A stretch of 64,000 bases of DNA from Sipunculus nudus (taxonomy: Eukaryota; Annelida; Sipuncula; Golfingiida; Sipunculidae). Position 1 is the first letter of the stretch; every line of letters starts with the position of its first letter. The position numbers were made by a program, and so were the translations under genes. Shown in pieces: positions 12,872 to 25,373 of the stretch. The notes under the pieces are model-generated. The model searched no databases, had not been told where the DNA came from, and saw only the letters and a list, made by a program, of their open reading frames with translations. The stretch spans positions 8,258,339 to 8,322,338 of the forward strand of contig CM049316.1 in NCBI GenBank assembly GCA_026874595.1. The letters are read 5' to 3'.

Positions 12872-14344
12872 GAAAGAGAGAGCTGGAACTGATAGTTGAT
12901 AACCCGGAGTTATGTTAAGGCGTACAGCTCCACTGAGATAAGTAATATTTAAATAGCACGTCTCCTTGTATTTCGGATCGATATTGAAAAGATTTCCGCG
13001 GGTGACATACCTATTCGCCGGAGAGTTTATAGCCGTAACTAAACAGAGGCGAAATATCCCGCTGTCTGAGTACTAAGATTTCTTTGATGTTCACAATTAA
13101 GATTTCCCGTGTTAACACCGCGTGGCTGCTCAAAGTTCCTGCCTGCAGGGTATGGTTGACAATACGTACGGGGAAGTATTGTTATATGTACGGAGAGGTC
13201 GTCGTAAAAGATATACCTCCTGAGGCGTCTCAAGTCATTACTTCCGTCACACGAGGCCTGGAACTCGTCTAGCTCAGTCTAATGAAGGAGAACACATAGT
13301 GTAGGGGCATATGTAGCGAATTTGTCCTGAGTAAATTTTGTTTGTAAAAATGTGACACCCCTTGCATTTTTGTTCTTCATCTTTCTATGAAGCCTTAAAA
13401 ACATGGTGCCAATTTTTTTATTCAGTTTTGACATGTCTTTTAGCTTGCATTAAAATGGTATTTAAAACGTTAAATTATAAACTTTGACCGAATCATAAAC
13501 AAAGTAAGCAGGGCAAGAGGATAAGAAAGGTTCTTTCTGGAAGGTAGTTACCTAGTGAACAAACAAACTTGGTTCTCTAAACAGTTTGGGATTGTCTAAA
13601 ATTAATTTTTTGTTTATATTAAATGTACCTATTCACATACCAAGTATATTTAATAAACTCATATAGTGTAACATGCTTTATACACATAGCTTGGTTTTTT
13701 CTCCTTAAAATATGATGGTATCTGCTAATATTTCATTGTAAACCGTTTGAGTAATCCTGTACACAAGCGATGTAAGGTTTGCGAGGTCAGTGGTACAGAT
13801 GTAAACATAGCGCGCACGCCACCTGGCGGCCATAACGCGCTACTTTACAAATCAAGATTTTTCCAAGCATCCAAACAGTGTTTCTTTTTTTATCTGCCAT
13901 ATCATTTCTCTTCGTTTGGGAGTTTTGCAAGCGCAAGATCAAACCTCTAGTTATGGCCTGTAGTCTTGTTATGGTAAACAGACACACGTGGACTGTGTTT
14001 ACTCACATACAGAACCATAACAATGAATGAAACAGATGAATTGGAGATTGTAAGTCCATATACAGGGAAGGCTTTGCCAAAAAAAAAAAACTAATGTCGT
14101 GAGATAATGCATATACTGTTACAAATGTTTATGTATCTTTACAGTTTTCTTCAGGGGATAAGTGTTAATTTTTTTTTCTATAAGCAATGGTAATCTCTAG
14201 TCATTTAAGCTATCCCATATGGTAGCTCCCTCCCGTAAAGTTTTCTAGACGCTTATTTTCCTATACATTGTGGAAAAAATAACATATACATATATAATAT
14301 ATATATGTGTGTGTGTGTGTGTGTGTATGTGTAGAGAGAGTAGC

Positions 14345-14404
14345 AGTGACGCCTTTTAGATAGTAACATGTTTATTAATATTAGTCTATCTAAAAGGCGT
14401 CACT
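14345..14404. repeat. Perfect 19-bp inverted repeat (stem-loop)
   Basis: agtgacgccttttagatag at 14345-14363 and its exact reverse complement at 14386-14404, with a 22-nt AT-rich spacer. Sits between a GT microsatellite and a TA microsatellite. Confidence 0.85.
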
Positions 14405-14459
14405 CTTTCTCCAAACCTTCACTTCGACTACAGACTAACACGGCTATACCAGTAATCAT

Positions 14460-14463
<4 letters not shown>

Positions 14464-14538
<75 letters not shown>
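14464..14538. repeat. (AT)n microsatellite
   Basis: About 37 units with a short interruption near 14528; follows the stem-loop at 14345. Confidence 0.95.
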
Positions 14539-15743
14539 ATGGTATACAATAGTTTAGTTTTGTCTGAAGTTATTTGGTATAAAAATGATAAAAAAACATG
14601 GGCTCCAATCGAAGATGTACATTCCGCTGCTGCATCTGACATACCCTGCATTTAATGACATAACCAATTAGATTTTATAAAATATAAGAATATTTCTATT
14701 CTTCATTCTTCATTTCATAGTTTGCATTATATATAGATAGTACAAGCCGGGTGCTACTCATTGTCTACAGATTACTATTTTCATAAAAAAAAGAATGTTG
14801 TACCAGTGATCTGGTTCGGAGTGATGGAACAACCTATGTTGCCATTGTGCCATCACAAGTCATTTAAGGATAATGAAAAAAGCGACAAAAATTCAATAAT
14901 AACTTTACCATTGTTATATTTAAAGGGACATAATCAGTAGCAATATTATGCCTATTCTTTCTCAATATCAGTTCAGTTTTGCTTTATACCAAAGTTTCCC
15001 AGCAAAACAATCCAAGCACACAGTCTTAGTACCTCGCATACGGCTGTTTAACACCTTGTTACGGCTCTGCGTGTTGGTAAACACAGTCCACGTGTGTCTG
15101 TTGACCATATCAAGGCCGTGTGACCGGAGGTTCGAATATGAGCCGCAACACACGGTGTTTCAGCCAGCGGGAACATATATTACATTTTTTGGCCAAGTCA
15201 GTCGGGCATCCGTGATTGACACGTGTTGTGGCTCCGCGATGCACACCGCCACACGTGCTGTGTGTATGTTGACACCTGTGATCGCGCCCGGCCCACTGTT
15301 TTAACACTCGTTTACAGGAGTTAGCAAACGGTTTCAAGGCAATATTTTGACAAGTACAGATTTAAATGAAAGATGCTTTATAGATGAATGGGTCCCTTTA
15401 AACTTTGCCATAGGTTTTACCATAATTTCCGTTAAGATTTGTCCGGGTTTTTTTTTTGTTATTGTACTAGTAAAACCTGAATGCCTCGGTTTCATATTCC
15501 CATAAATGTATAACAAATTTAGCCCACCAGACTAAATCGTTTTAAAAATAGACCTTCGGGGGGGGGGGAGGGGTAATAAAGATGGGATAGGAGAACATCC
15601 GTAAACACGTACGATAACATTATGACTAAGTATGACACTATTTTATGATTTGATATTTAATTCCAAGTTTGTTTCCTTCAACAGGACTTTGCTAAAACTT
15701 CTAAGGTCCCTATGTTTTGTTTTTCAAAACACTCTCCCTAATG

Positions 15744-15815
15744 AATTCTTCAGTAAAACATGAATTTCATTCAATGTTAATTCTTCAGTAAAACATGCAT
15801 TTCATTCAATGTTAA
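15744..15815. repeat. ~35-bp tandem duplication
   Basis: 'attcttcagtaaaacatg' with 'atttcattcaatgtta' occurs twice in a row with one base change. Confidence 0.85.
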
Positions 15816-16012
15816 TAATATGTCATTTACATCTCTCATTCTACTGTAAATGTCTGTCAATATTTGTCTGCTGTAAACTACCTGATAGGCACAGCTTACA
15901 AAAGACTATCAATGAATAGTAAAATAACTGATGAAAATAGCTACTCCACAGAAGATATAATTGCTCCCAAACGAATGCTATTGCCCGCACAAAGCTAAGG
16001 TTATATGATCAA

Positions 16013-16015
<3 letters not shown>

Positions 16016-16061
<46 letters not shown>
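16016..16061. repeat. (TTA)n microsatellite
   Basis: About 15 pure units, directly before the 134-bp tandem repeat. Confidence 0.95.
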
Positions 16062-16108
16062 TTGTGTCTTAATATATACTTCATTTTACTGTGAATGGTG
16101 GACTAGGT

Positions 16109-16511
16109 AGCATTTCCTAAAACTTTTGGGTTGGGTTTGTGAGGATTTGGCACTAAATCCAGTCAAATTTGTCCTTTTTGTCTATTGTTTATTCCTCACA
16201 AAATTTGTAACAAAAAATTAGTCATCCGCCGAAAACTTTTATAAAGCATTTCCTAAAACTTTAGGGCTGGGTTAGTGAGGATTTGGCACTAAATCCAGTC
16301 AAAGTTGTCCTTTTTGTCTATTTTTTATTCCTCACAAAATTTGTAAAAAATTAGTCATCCGCCTAAAACTTTTATAAAGCATTTCCTAAAACTTTGAGGT
16401 TGGGTTAGTGAGGATTTGGCACTAAATCCAGGCAAAGTTATCCTTTTTGTCTATTGTTTATTCCTCACAAAATTTGTAAAAAAAATAGTCATCCCCTTAA
16501 AACTTTTATAA
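16109..16511. repeat. Tandem repeat, three copies of ~134 bp
   Basis: Copies begin at 16109, 16245 and 16378 with agcatttcctaaaacttt. Each holds 'gtgaggatttggcactaaat' and 'ttcctcacaaaatttgtaa', so gtgagga/tcctcac can pair within a unit. Copies are about 93 percent alike by eye. Confidence 0.9.
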
Positions 16512-16919
16512 ATTATTTCTTGGATCATGACCAAAACATAAAAATACTCTTTTATCTATAGATCTTTAGATATACTTTGGATAAACTAACCGTAAGACAC
16601 GGGTTTCTACACCTTCACTATCAGCGTGCGGATAGTGATGTTGGTGATGTAATAATCGAACAATTGGAGGAATGGCAAAATCATATTAAATGAAGAATAA
16701 TAGGGCCATTTCATATGTTATGTATAAATGAAGCAAATATTTAGTCACTGGTTAAAACCAGGGAAAGCGGAGCCATACTATATACGATACAGGTTGCCTG
16801 AAATCATCAAATGGTCCGCCATATGTACATTGCACAAACTACCCCAGGATACCTCCTTGTCTCTTTATGAATTTTATTTAATGAAATTATCAATGACATT
16901 TTAGAACAATATACCGGTG

Positions 16920-17020
16920 GACAAACAACAGTTGATTAATGTTCCATGGTTAGTCTGATGGATCTTGGTACGGATCCATGTGTTGGCGGAGGTATGCGCT
17001 CTACGAGTGCTCTCTAATAT
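16920..17020 (+). repeat. Dispersed repeat end fragment
   Basis: Holds 'gttggcggaggtatgcgctc' then tacgagtgctct, which resembles the terminal part of the family at 438 and 29640 by its tggcggagg block. Weak. Confidence 0.3.
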
Positions 17021-17445
17021 TGGAATAAACGTCTTAACGCAGTCTTTGTGTGTTTAGTCTAAGTTTTTGAGACGTAATATATCTTACTAACCATATGAGG
17101 TGTTTTGTTGCTAAATTTCCCTCTGTAGTGAATATTTATTTATATTGGCCCTCATTTTTTGCTCTAAAATCAAATTTGACCCGAAAAAAATGACAAAACC
17201 ACATAGAAAAATTGGCACCATATTTTTTTGTATAGGTTAAGGTCTAAGGATCACAAAAACGTAGGATTTCCCACTTTTTACAGGGAAAAATACTCGGTGA
17301 CATATGCCCCCACACTAACAACTAGGTTCTTATTTACATATCGATAATAATACATTTCACGTGCCCTTACCATAAAAGAGTATAATAGAAGTCGTTGGTT
17401 AATAAGTAATCCCGTAAAACCCGTTTGCGGAATATATAGTAGTGG

Positions 17446-17448
<3 letters not shown>

Positions 17449-17496
<48 letters not shown>
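17449..17496. repeat. (TA)n microsatellite
   Basis: About 24 units, with the shared 30-bp flank on its right. Confidence 0.95.
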
Positions 17497-17497
<1 letters not shown>

Positions 17498-17503
17498 CGA
17501 TGG

Positions 17504-17533
17504 ATAAAAACAACACTGTAAATTCACTACAGA
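17504..17533 (+). repeat. Shared 30-bp flank of a TA microsatellite (copy 1)
   Basis: 'aaaaacaacactgtaaattc' then actacagact, 8 bp after a (TA)n tract. Nearly identical to the reverse complement of 55581-55610. Confidence 0.7.
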
Positions 17534-20049
17534 CTGTTTCATGGGATGCGACCCGATCCTCAGGATTATAAATACCTCTTTTAGACCCGGTTCGGTGATA
17601 TAATTTGTTTGTATGGCCTGAATTCAGGTGTATGCAAATGCCACAAGGTCGTCTTTACAAAAGGTCGCGTCTTAATACGGTTTTACAAGGCGCTTTCGCA
17701 TTTTTGCATTAAATATTAATATATGTAAGTTATAAACATGTACTCATTACCATATTCTATGTCATAATTATCCGTCATATATGAGATTTAAAATAAATTC
17801 AATCGGAATTTAAATACCTTCAATCGAGATCTGTAACTGTATCTGAAAAGCGGGAGCAACTCCAACACAGATCCCACGGAACAATACTGTTGTAAAATCC
17901 TAATGAAGTAAATAACTGAACATTAATTAATTCATTAATGTATGCCTGATGTTAGCTTTACGCGATAAATTTAAAAGACAAAGGTGCATGTATTCAGCAA
18001 ATACCAGTATGAATGGTTAAATAACGTTCCTAGGAAAATAGTTGCTTTGACTTTTTATAATATTATGTATATTTAATGATTATTTGTGACCGAATTTGCT
18101 ATGATTTTTGGGTTCGTAATAGGCCTAGGTGTATCTGCAAGGAGCTTTCAGCTTTGTAGTGTGGTTTATATAAAGCTCAGACTTTCTCATCTGCAGTCGG
18201 AAGAAACGATTTTAGCTAATCAAATTCCCATATTAGTGGCAGAAATAATCTGGCCAATAGACTGTGAGTAAATAACGGAGGCGCACATAGACTCAACTTA
18301 TGCTCACCGCTGTACTTAATGCCTAGGGCGACTACCGAAACGAAGATCCAAGCTATCCTTTAAAGTCTGCCTAATGCTCACCGTTGTTCTTAAGGCAACT
18401 ACCGGAACGATAATCAAAGCTATCCTTTAAAGCCACCCTGATCAAAGCTGAGCCGAGGACTACACTGATCAGCGAGGCTGAGTATATCACACTTACAACC
18501 TGCGGTCGGCTACTTAGTTATGGTCTGTTGTAATATTTTGTTTGCACAGGTTAATTACCCCGGTCTAGGCATTCTGATTAAAGCGAGGGATTCTGATTAA
18601 AACAACACACCTACTGCCTACGCTCGGGTGCACTCTTCAGTCGGCAATATGTTTCACCCCTGATGTGGCTAATTTTATTGTGAATCAGACAATCATTTAT
18701 ACCATTTTTATTCTGGATTTTTTTTATTGTAATTGTTCAGATTTCGGATTAATGGTCAAAATATTGGTTCTTCGTTTTGTATTTCGGATGAATGATTTTT
18801 TTTTTCGGATAAATGGTGTTCGGATATACGACGTTCTACTGTATATATATAACATGTCCAATTATTCAAAATAAAATATCCAGTTCTAAATCGTTTTCTG
18901 TCGAAACCCCCTACGTGTCACCAATAAGTATCTGCTGACAAAAGATCTGTTATAATAATAACCTGATCACCGGTGGCCAGTGGTTCAAACACAATCGGAT
19001 TAAATTGTGGCTTTTACGTTTCCACCGCAGATCTATTTATGTAAACATGTATTCGGACAAGTGCGAGTAAAAGCCGCAGAAATCCGAATTTGAACCCCAT
19101 TAGTAGCACTCACCGTTGCCTGAAATGGTCTGTCATTTTATTAACCATGCCATGCAATGTTCAATATGATTGTCTGTTGCATAAAATCTAATCGGTCCTC
19201 GATTCCGTGGAGTGGTCTGAGTAGGACGGGGACAAAGAGACTTACAAACGTACATGGGTAATCAGTGTCACGTCCAAACACTGTTTGTAGAAAAGAAAAA
19301 AAAAACACGTTGATTTTAAGCGAGCTGTATTTGACAAGGTAACTGTAAATATGCTGATTAACCGTGATACGTCACACTGAGACAGATCGATATTTGTTAA
19401 ACATAAAGGGCGTACAGTATTGTAATGACCGTCACTGTAAGCCGGCTGTACTTAACAAATCCGGCCTACACCACTTGGTACCGGCAGCTGCAGCACTTTG
19501 CCGTAATTAACCGGGCTTTTAACTGTTTCTTTGTTTCACCTTAGGTCATAAATTGGCCAAATTATCAATCAGTTTTCATATCATTAGCACACCCGCCAGA
19601 GCTCGTCCGCTGCGCTTACATAAAACTATTACATAATAAAATTGACTAAAATTGGATTGGAAACTGAGGTAATAATGCTGTCATGTCCGCTATTAAGACC
19701 AAGTTATACATAATCTAATTATATTCATGCGAGTTAATTCTGAACTGTGGAAAACCTATATTATGAACGCATAGTTACATGTTGTGTAATAAGCATTAGA
19801 ATTTCACCATTTACAAGCGGGTCCAGGATTCTAGGAATTGGGAGTTCAACGTTTACACCGAGGTCATGATACCATGAAAAGGTAGAAATTTCTCGGAAGG
19901 GTGGGAATGTTACATTTGCGCATTCAGTAAAAGGAAAATACCTCCATGCAAGTGGGATAAAATATCCAAACCCGCCCCTGAATCTTCCTTGTATTATATG
20001 AGTTTAATTATGTTTCGTATTTTGAAGATATTTTAAATTTGATGAACAT

Positions 20050-20300
20050 GGTCAGATAGAGGTGGCATATCCTGTACCATTAATAATTCTGCCGGGAGAC
20101 TCGAGTTCAGTCCCCGGTGTGGCTATGAAAGTGGGTTTTAGTCGCCCGCCCATGGTCGCTGGTTTTCTCCGGGTTCTCCGGTTACCTCAACCGCTACAGA
20201 CTACCTAACGCCAGCACCTGAGCCATGGAGAGTGCCACGATAAGTATATAATAACTTTTAGTACAATCCGTGTTAATTAGAAAAATAATCTGTTTCACAC
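20050..20300 (+). mobile_element. tRNA-derived SINE with 'ttttctccgggtt' core
   Basis: B-box-like 'gactcgagttcagtcccc' then gtggctatgaaagtggg, the core 'ggttttctccgggttctcc' and the tail 'tacaatccgtgttaa'. The same order occurs at 37870-38040. Confidence 0.6.
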
Positions 20301-20534
20301 AGCAGATAGATCCTGTTATCTCGTATCCTGTTTGTTTTGTTCTCGCGAGGTTTTATGAAACTATTTCATTACATTCTACCTAGTTTAAGTGTTACTAACA
20401 CATAAGGGTACGCCTGTGTCTTTTCTGTAAAAAAAGTCTTTTTTTTTCTCAAAAATGTCTCTTTGAAATGTAATAAAGTAGACGATGTAGCGGCAAGAAT
20501 GCTCTGGTCAACCTCAAAGCCTTTTATAGCTTGA

Positions 20535-20813
20535 CTATGTGGCATTAATTGACAGACCAGTAATGTCCATTGGACTGACAGAGCGTATTTGATTTACACC
20601 GGGCAGAAATGTCATCAGTTCCAAAATCGGCCTGCGGAAACGATTAGCTAAATCTCCTACCCAGTTCAGAAGATTATGATGATTATGGACATTATCAAAA
20701 CCGTGTCTCATACTGAGGCGGGGGTGACCTTCACTGGTACCCAAGGGCGTCATTAAACGATTCCCCACGAGAATACCACGTCCGAAACGGTCAAAGTCAT
20801 AACCGTGATTACA
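20535..20813 (-). CDS. Unassigned open frame, possibly a coding exon or gene remnant
   Basis: A 92-codon open frame on the minus strand in a GC-richer patch. It reads with mixed, protein-like composition (for example N-L-L-N-W-V-G-D-L-A-N-R-F-R-R-P and F-L-P-G-V-N-Q-I-R) and ends at a TAG-type stop by 20535. I recognise no domain and see no convincing acceptor upstream. It could be a relic of a mobile element. Confidence 0.2.
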   Translation of the reverse strand, partial: CNHGYDFDRFGRGILVGNRLMTPLGTSEGHPRLSMRHGFDNVHNHHNLLNWVGDLANRFRRPILELMTFLPGVNQIRSVSPMDITGLSINAT

Positions 20814-22391
20814 TTAGAGCGAGACGGTCCTTGTCAGATATAGACCTTGGGGATGTGACATCCCCTGGCTAGAACGTCAATCTGTTATTGTCAAGCTGAG
20901 GGATAGAGAGACAACGCCTTGCATAACCTTGTGTACAATTGGCCAGAACGCCAATGCAAGCAAATGAATTACATACATTCACCATAATTTAAAAAGCCAA
21001 ACACTATATGATCTGCTTCATTTTCAGTCACGATGATAGAATTTGAACGAATATATTGAAATTTGAAAGGAATAAAAGCAAAAAAAAAAAAAAGAATTAA
21101 CAGTCAATACATAAGGCATTTTTATTTTGTCATAGGCCCCCTAACTCAGCATTTACAGTGTTGAAAACCCCGCGACTCCGACTTGTGACTCAACAAATAC
21201 AGTCACTTAAGTAGCTATCCCGTACTTTTTTAACTTTTGAATCGTAAACATTCGATTTGCCCAGGTAAATGGGTACCGGGATTGCTGCATCTATTCAAAA
21301 ATCTTTTACTGTTTCCGACGGAAAAGTCTTAGTAAAATGTATTGCTTTATATGATAATTCAGGACAGTATGCAGAACATGTCCGAAATAAGAACGACTTA
21401 CTCAAAATATATAATGTCAACAATCAGTTCCATTTATCATTGTGACTGTTACTGGAAATATGTCGCTTCATGTAGAAAGAAATTATATTTTCCAATACAC
21501 CTGAATCCAACAGAATACCTAATACATACGGTTAAAAAACGTCCAATCTCCTTACTGTGAGTTGATATTTGGTGAATTTTCTTAGAAACATTCCTCAAAC
21601 AATAGACTGAGAAATACTTATTTTCAAAAGTATGATATGACCTGATGTGACGATCCGCTATGTACATGTCAATAATCAAGTAACACATTAACGTTCATAT
21701 TGTGCCTAACCATCCATATAAAAACACGGTTACTTATACAGGTGTTTGTGTATAAAGCGATAGGGATTTAACGATGCATTTAATAATCCATGAATTTATT
21801 CAAAGCAGGTCATTAATCGATTTATAAATTGTGAATAAAATAATTGGTTATTTTCAATTACTGAAGTCATATTTTTTTTATACATTCAACATTTTAACAT
21901 GGACTAAGCAGCATTACATGAAAGGAAAGTCACCTTAAACCCTGTATTAAAAGGTCAATGATGCTTGGGAACATAATTACATGGTCTACAGAAAATGCTC
22001 AGGTACATCCTTATGTTCATCTAGGCATCAAAATGTGCAACAATTTAATAAAAAATCGAACCGAACTTAAATAATCAATAATCGAATTGAACCAAAAACC
22101 CCTTTACAGTTCACAGGGCTAAACCAGGATGATGCGCCACACCGACAAACTCTACTTGGACTGATGACTCAAATACCTTTGGATCGTCGTAATTCATGTG
22201 TTCCAGTTATACAGTTGTGCCCCTGGCCAAATTATGGAGCTGTATTGTAAAGCAGACCAAACCAATTTTCGAAGCATCCGGCTTCAGATGTTATCATGAC
22301 AGATATTGTCCCAGCTTGCTACGAACTCTATATGAGCTAAGGGGTAAATATGCACAAGTCTCAATTTAATTCAAATGTGTTACGATTTCAG

Positions 22392-22617
22392 CAATTATCA
22401 GCACAAACGGAAGCTTGTTCGAGGAGGTGTGGTTCGGGAGCGAATACAAGAAACCTGCGCATAAAGTACGTGGGTTCAGTCCGTTGCAACCGCATGATGG
22501 CGCTAACATCAGCTGTTCGATGGGGATTGGTGCGCGTGGTATGCCTCGAAGATCACGTGTGGCGGTCACGTGGACGGCTCCAAATAAAAATGTCCTTAGT
22601 GACTGCGTTCTAATAAG
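22392..22617 (+). CDS. Possible Reeler-domain exon (F-spondin-like second half)
   Basis: Between acceptor 'ttacgatttcag' and donor 'ataag|gtgata' the frame starting with two bases of a split codon is open. It contains V-R-G-F-S-P-L-Q-P, I-S-C-S, then P-R-R-S-R-V-A-V-T-W-T-A-P and D-C-V-L-I-R. This resembles the Reeler end of spondin-type proteins (basic patch, strand, W-T-A-P, Cys-Val-Ile-Leu). It is GC-rich relative to its surroundings. Phases (1 in, 2 out) do not fit exon 24178 directly. Another frame of the same DNA shows a TSP1-like C-S-R-R-C-G-S-G, but hits a stop before the donor. Confidence 0.35.
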
Positions 22618-23163
22618 GTGATATTTTCTTGAGTTAGAACGAAATAATTTTTTATCATTTTATCTTTGCATAGTAATATAAATTTTATAATCTTTATTTT
22701 TACTGTACCAGTAAAAATTCCGCTTTATCTCCATATGCCTTAGGGTCATGCCTTACTCCTTGATCAGTAAAGGGCCGCTTTTTAGTGGTAAAAATGCTTG
22801 AATACTTATCTACTAAACTATTCTTTAAAAAATCTTACATCTAATTCTCTGACGTAGATATACATGGCCCTAGGGGCTTTTATATCCCCTGTGAAACTCA
22901 GATCTCAAAACCTTTGTTTTACCGATTGAATTCTAAGATGAATACTTTGGCTGATCATTACTTATAATTTTCTTTATTACTTTTTTTTATTTCAGTGCCT
23001 ATACATTCAGCATATCTGCAAATTGGTCATATACACAGTCTATGTACTGCAACAGAAAAAGTACGTATGCTTGACGCAAGTAAAGGAGTACGACCATTAA
23101 TGCAGCCTTTCCTTGTATTGATTCGGCCTGCCTGTGCCAGATTCACGGTTTTCTAGTCTCTGA

Positions 23164-23221
23164 ATGTGTATTATAATTCTTATTTCCCCTTTCTTATACA
23201 TCGCTCAGTGTTTCTCGACCG
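23164..23221 (+). CDS. Candidate first coding exon: signal peptide
   Basis: ATG at 23164 opens M-C-I-I-I-L-I-S-P-F-L-Y-I-A-Q-C-F-S-T, a hydrophobic secretion signal. It ends at a 'g|gtgacc' donor in phase 1, exactly the phase needed by the next exon at 24178, where the joined codon becomes Asp before the first CUB cysteine. A possible acceptor (ttttctag, ending 23156) lies 7 nt upstream, so a 5' UTR exon could join here. Weak points: the Kozak context is poor (T at -3) and the donor is weak. A stronger start and signal peptide lie at 3988, but its phase does not fit exon 24178 directly. Confidence 0.35.
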
Positions 23222-25325
23222 GTGACCATGTAAGATCTCCTCATCCCTGCTATTCGTCTTTCGCCCCTGTCCAGTTTTCACTGCCTATTAGTATCAGTCT
23301 GTGTATATACAAGCGTGTTATAATTTTCATCCCCTTGTGTATGCTTAGCTGAGCGTCTCTCTTTGACCTGCACTCGCTTTCAGTTCATTTTGTCTATAAT
23401 GTTATCTTCAGGTGGCCCGGTGTTTAAGTTTTACCTCACGATATACACTTTATAATAACAAGAATAGCTGTATATAGTTGAAGCGAGTTCTCGGTACGAC
23501 TATCAGTTGTAGCACTAAACCTTTTAGTATATCTCTCCACCTTCCCTTTTGAATTAATAACTTATGACATATAATCGTCATTGCCTCGTGTACTCAAGAA
23601 AATATCTAATGACAAACAGTCGTTACAATGTTGTTTGATGATTTAGAACATTGTGTAACAAAAAAAGACAACTTTCTCGATATAACTTCATATTAGTTAT
23701 CACGCATCCTGTAAAATCCCACTTGCATATATATATGATGGACCCTGATTTTTCCGTCAAAGTAAAAGAGATCCTTAGCTCAGGTGACCTTATTGATTTT
23801 CATATATTTAGATAACTTATTTATTGGAGTAATCCCGTCAGAAGATTTAGCCGCAGTTGATTAAATGACAGTACGAACAGTTAAATTTCTTAGAATGCTT
23901 GTAGGCTGGGCACAGTCTGGGTACGTTAAAGTAAAATTACTTTTTCATTAAATCAATATTAAAGGTATAATTCCATTTTATCTTCAGCATCACAAGGTAA
24001 CCATATAAAATGCACTTATATTATAAGTATATATAAAGTATTATTTTAATAGAGCATTTCAACAAATGATGTGCCATTATGAACTAAAAATCAAATATGA
24101 TATAAATGTTATTATATATTGTATTATATATTATAAATTATAAATTAATAACATATATTTTCTTTCTTAACAAACAGATTGTAAGTTGCTTAAAGATAAA
24201 CTATCCGGTGTGATTTCTTCGCCAAATTATCCCAGTAACTATGGCGACGATCTGGATTACACCACTATTCTTCATGTGCCGAAGAACCGGGTTTTATATC
24301 TGCAGGTAAGGGCAGGTTCTAGACAATTTAAATCAAGAAAAAAGACAGTACAAAGAAAGCCTTCCGTTCCTCTGAAGCTATTATTAAAGACAAAACAAAA
24401 TTAGGACTATTATGTTACTAATGACCAGAGGAAATATATTCCCTCCCTTACATAAGCACGGCTGGATGTCTCATATAATAAGACTACTTTCTCGGCAATG
24501 CTGCTCTCTGTGTCTTAATACGAGGTACACTGGCACACAACTTGTACACCTGTGCTGTTTTTCAAAGAGAGAGGAATTGCTTCCGCTCCAAGCAGACGTT
24601 TTCATTTTAAGATACTTCCTCTATAGGAAACCCATCTTTTCCTGTAATCTAATAGTTTCAGTTTTAATTAAGAACAAAGGAATGTCAGAATTAAGACAGA
24701 GTGGATTTTTTTTTCGGCTAAAACAATTTTACTGCCTTATTTTATGGCCAGGGAAATGCATGATCCATAATTCATAATGGCCGTATCAAATTCTTAATAA
24801 TATTTAAATCGCTGCTTCAATGTATGGAACACTTCAAATATTAAAAAAAAAAACACTACTGCCTGTTGTTTTAAACAAATTAAATTCATTGATACATTAC
24901 AGTTTCAAGACCTCGATCTGGAGACAGAATACAACGACGGTTGCCTTGACTACGTGACTGTCCAGGACTCTGAGCTCATACCTGCGACCAGTCTGTTCTG
25001 TGGCAAAGCATCTCCAGAAAAACTAAAAGACATGTTGTTCCGTTCAAGTACCGGGTACTTAGTGGTCAGGATAAGGTCTGATGGAAAAATCAGTGGTGGA
25101 GGCTACAAAGCCGTCTACTACTCGCTCCCTGAGACTGGTAACGTCGCTGCTGCCTTACACAGTGGCTAATTTTTACTTCTGTAGCGTAATACTACTTGTC
25201 CCCTTGTCTTTGTCCTCTACAAAACTGTAAATTTATTTTTTTGGTGACATTCTACGATGTACTTGAATATGAATCACTTAAACAGCAATTGATGGGGTGC
25301 ATACCTACGTCACTTTATCCGGATC

Positions 25326-25373
<48 letters not shown>

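Larger units (their letters stand above)
13973..15106. repeat. 30-bp inverted repeat arms about 1.1 kb apart
   Basis: 13973-14002 (ggtaaacagacacacgtgg...) is the reverse complement of 15077-15106 with one mismatch. Weaker similarity continues outward. Could be the arms of a foldback element that includes the stem-loop at 14345. Confidence 0.6.
4063..22391. other. Long stretch without a confirmed gene
   Basis: Contains the repeats listed separately and the Reeler-like patch at 5068. GC-richer patches at 8390-8800, 10180-10740, 13030-13270, 13740-14000 and 15000-15300 show short open frames but no recognisable domains or paired splice sites. A 134-codon frame at 9014-9418 has no recognisable features. 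It may be the first intron of the receptor gene if transcription starts at 3988. Confidence 0.4.

Noticed and set aside
14368-14655. 95-codon Ile-Tyr open frame
   Set aside because: Pure translation of the TA microsatellite; the same applies at 11891, 35935, 47614 and 61641.
16016-16511. CRISPR-like array
   Set aside because: Units are contiguous, long and without unique spacers, in an animal genome; it is a tandem repeat.
22392-22466. TSP1-like C-S-R-R-C-G-S-G-A-N-T-R reading
   Set aside because: In this frame no tryptophan motif precedes it and no donor gives phase 1 into exon 24178; the Reeler-like frame fits both splice sites better.
24412-24777. 121-codon open frame
   Set aside because: Lies inside the CUB1 intron with no splice support or recognisable domain.
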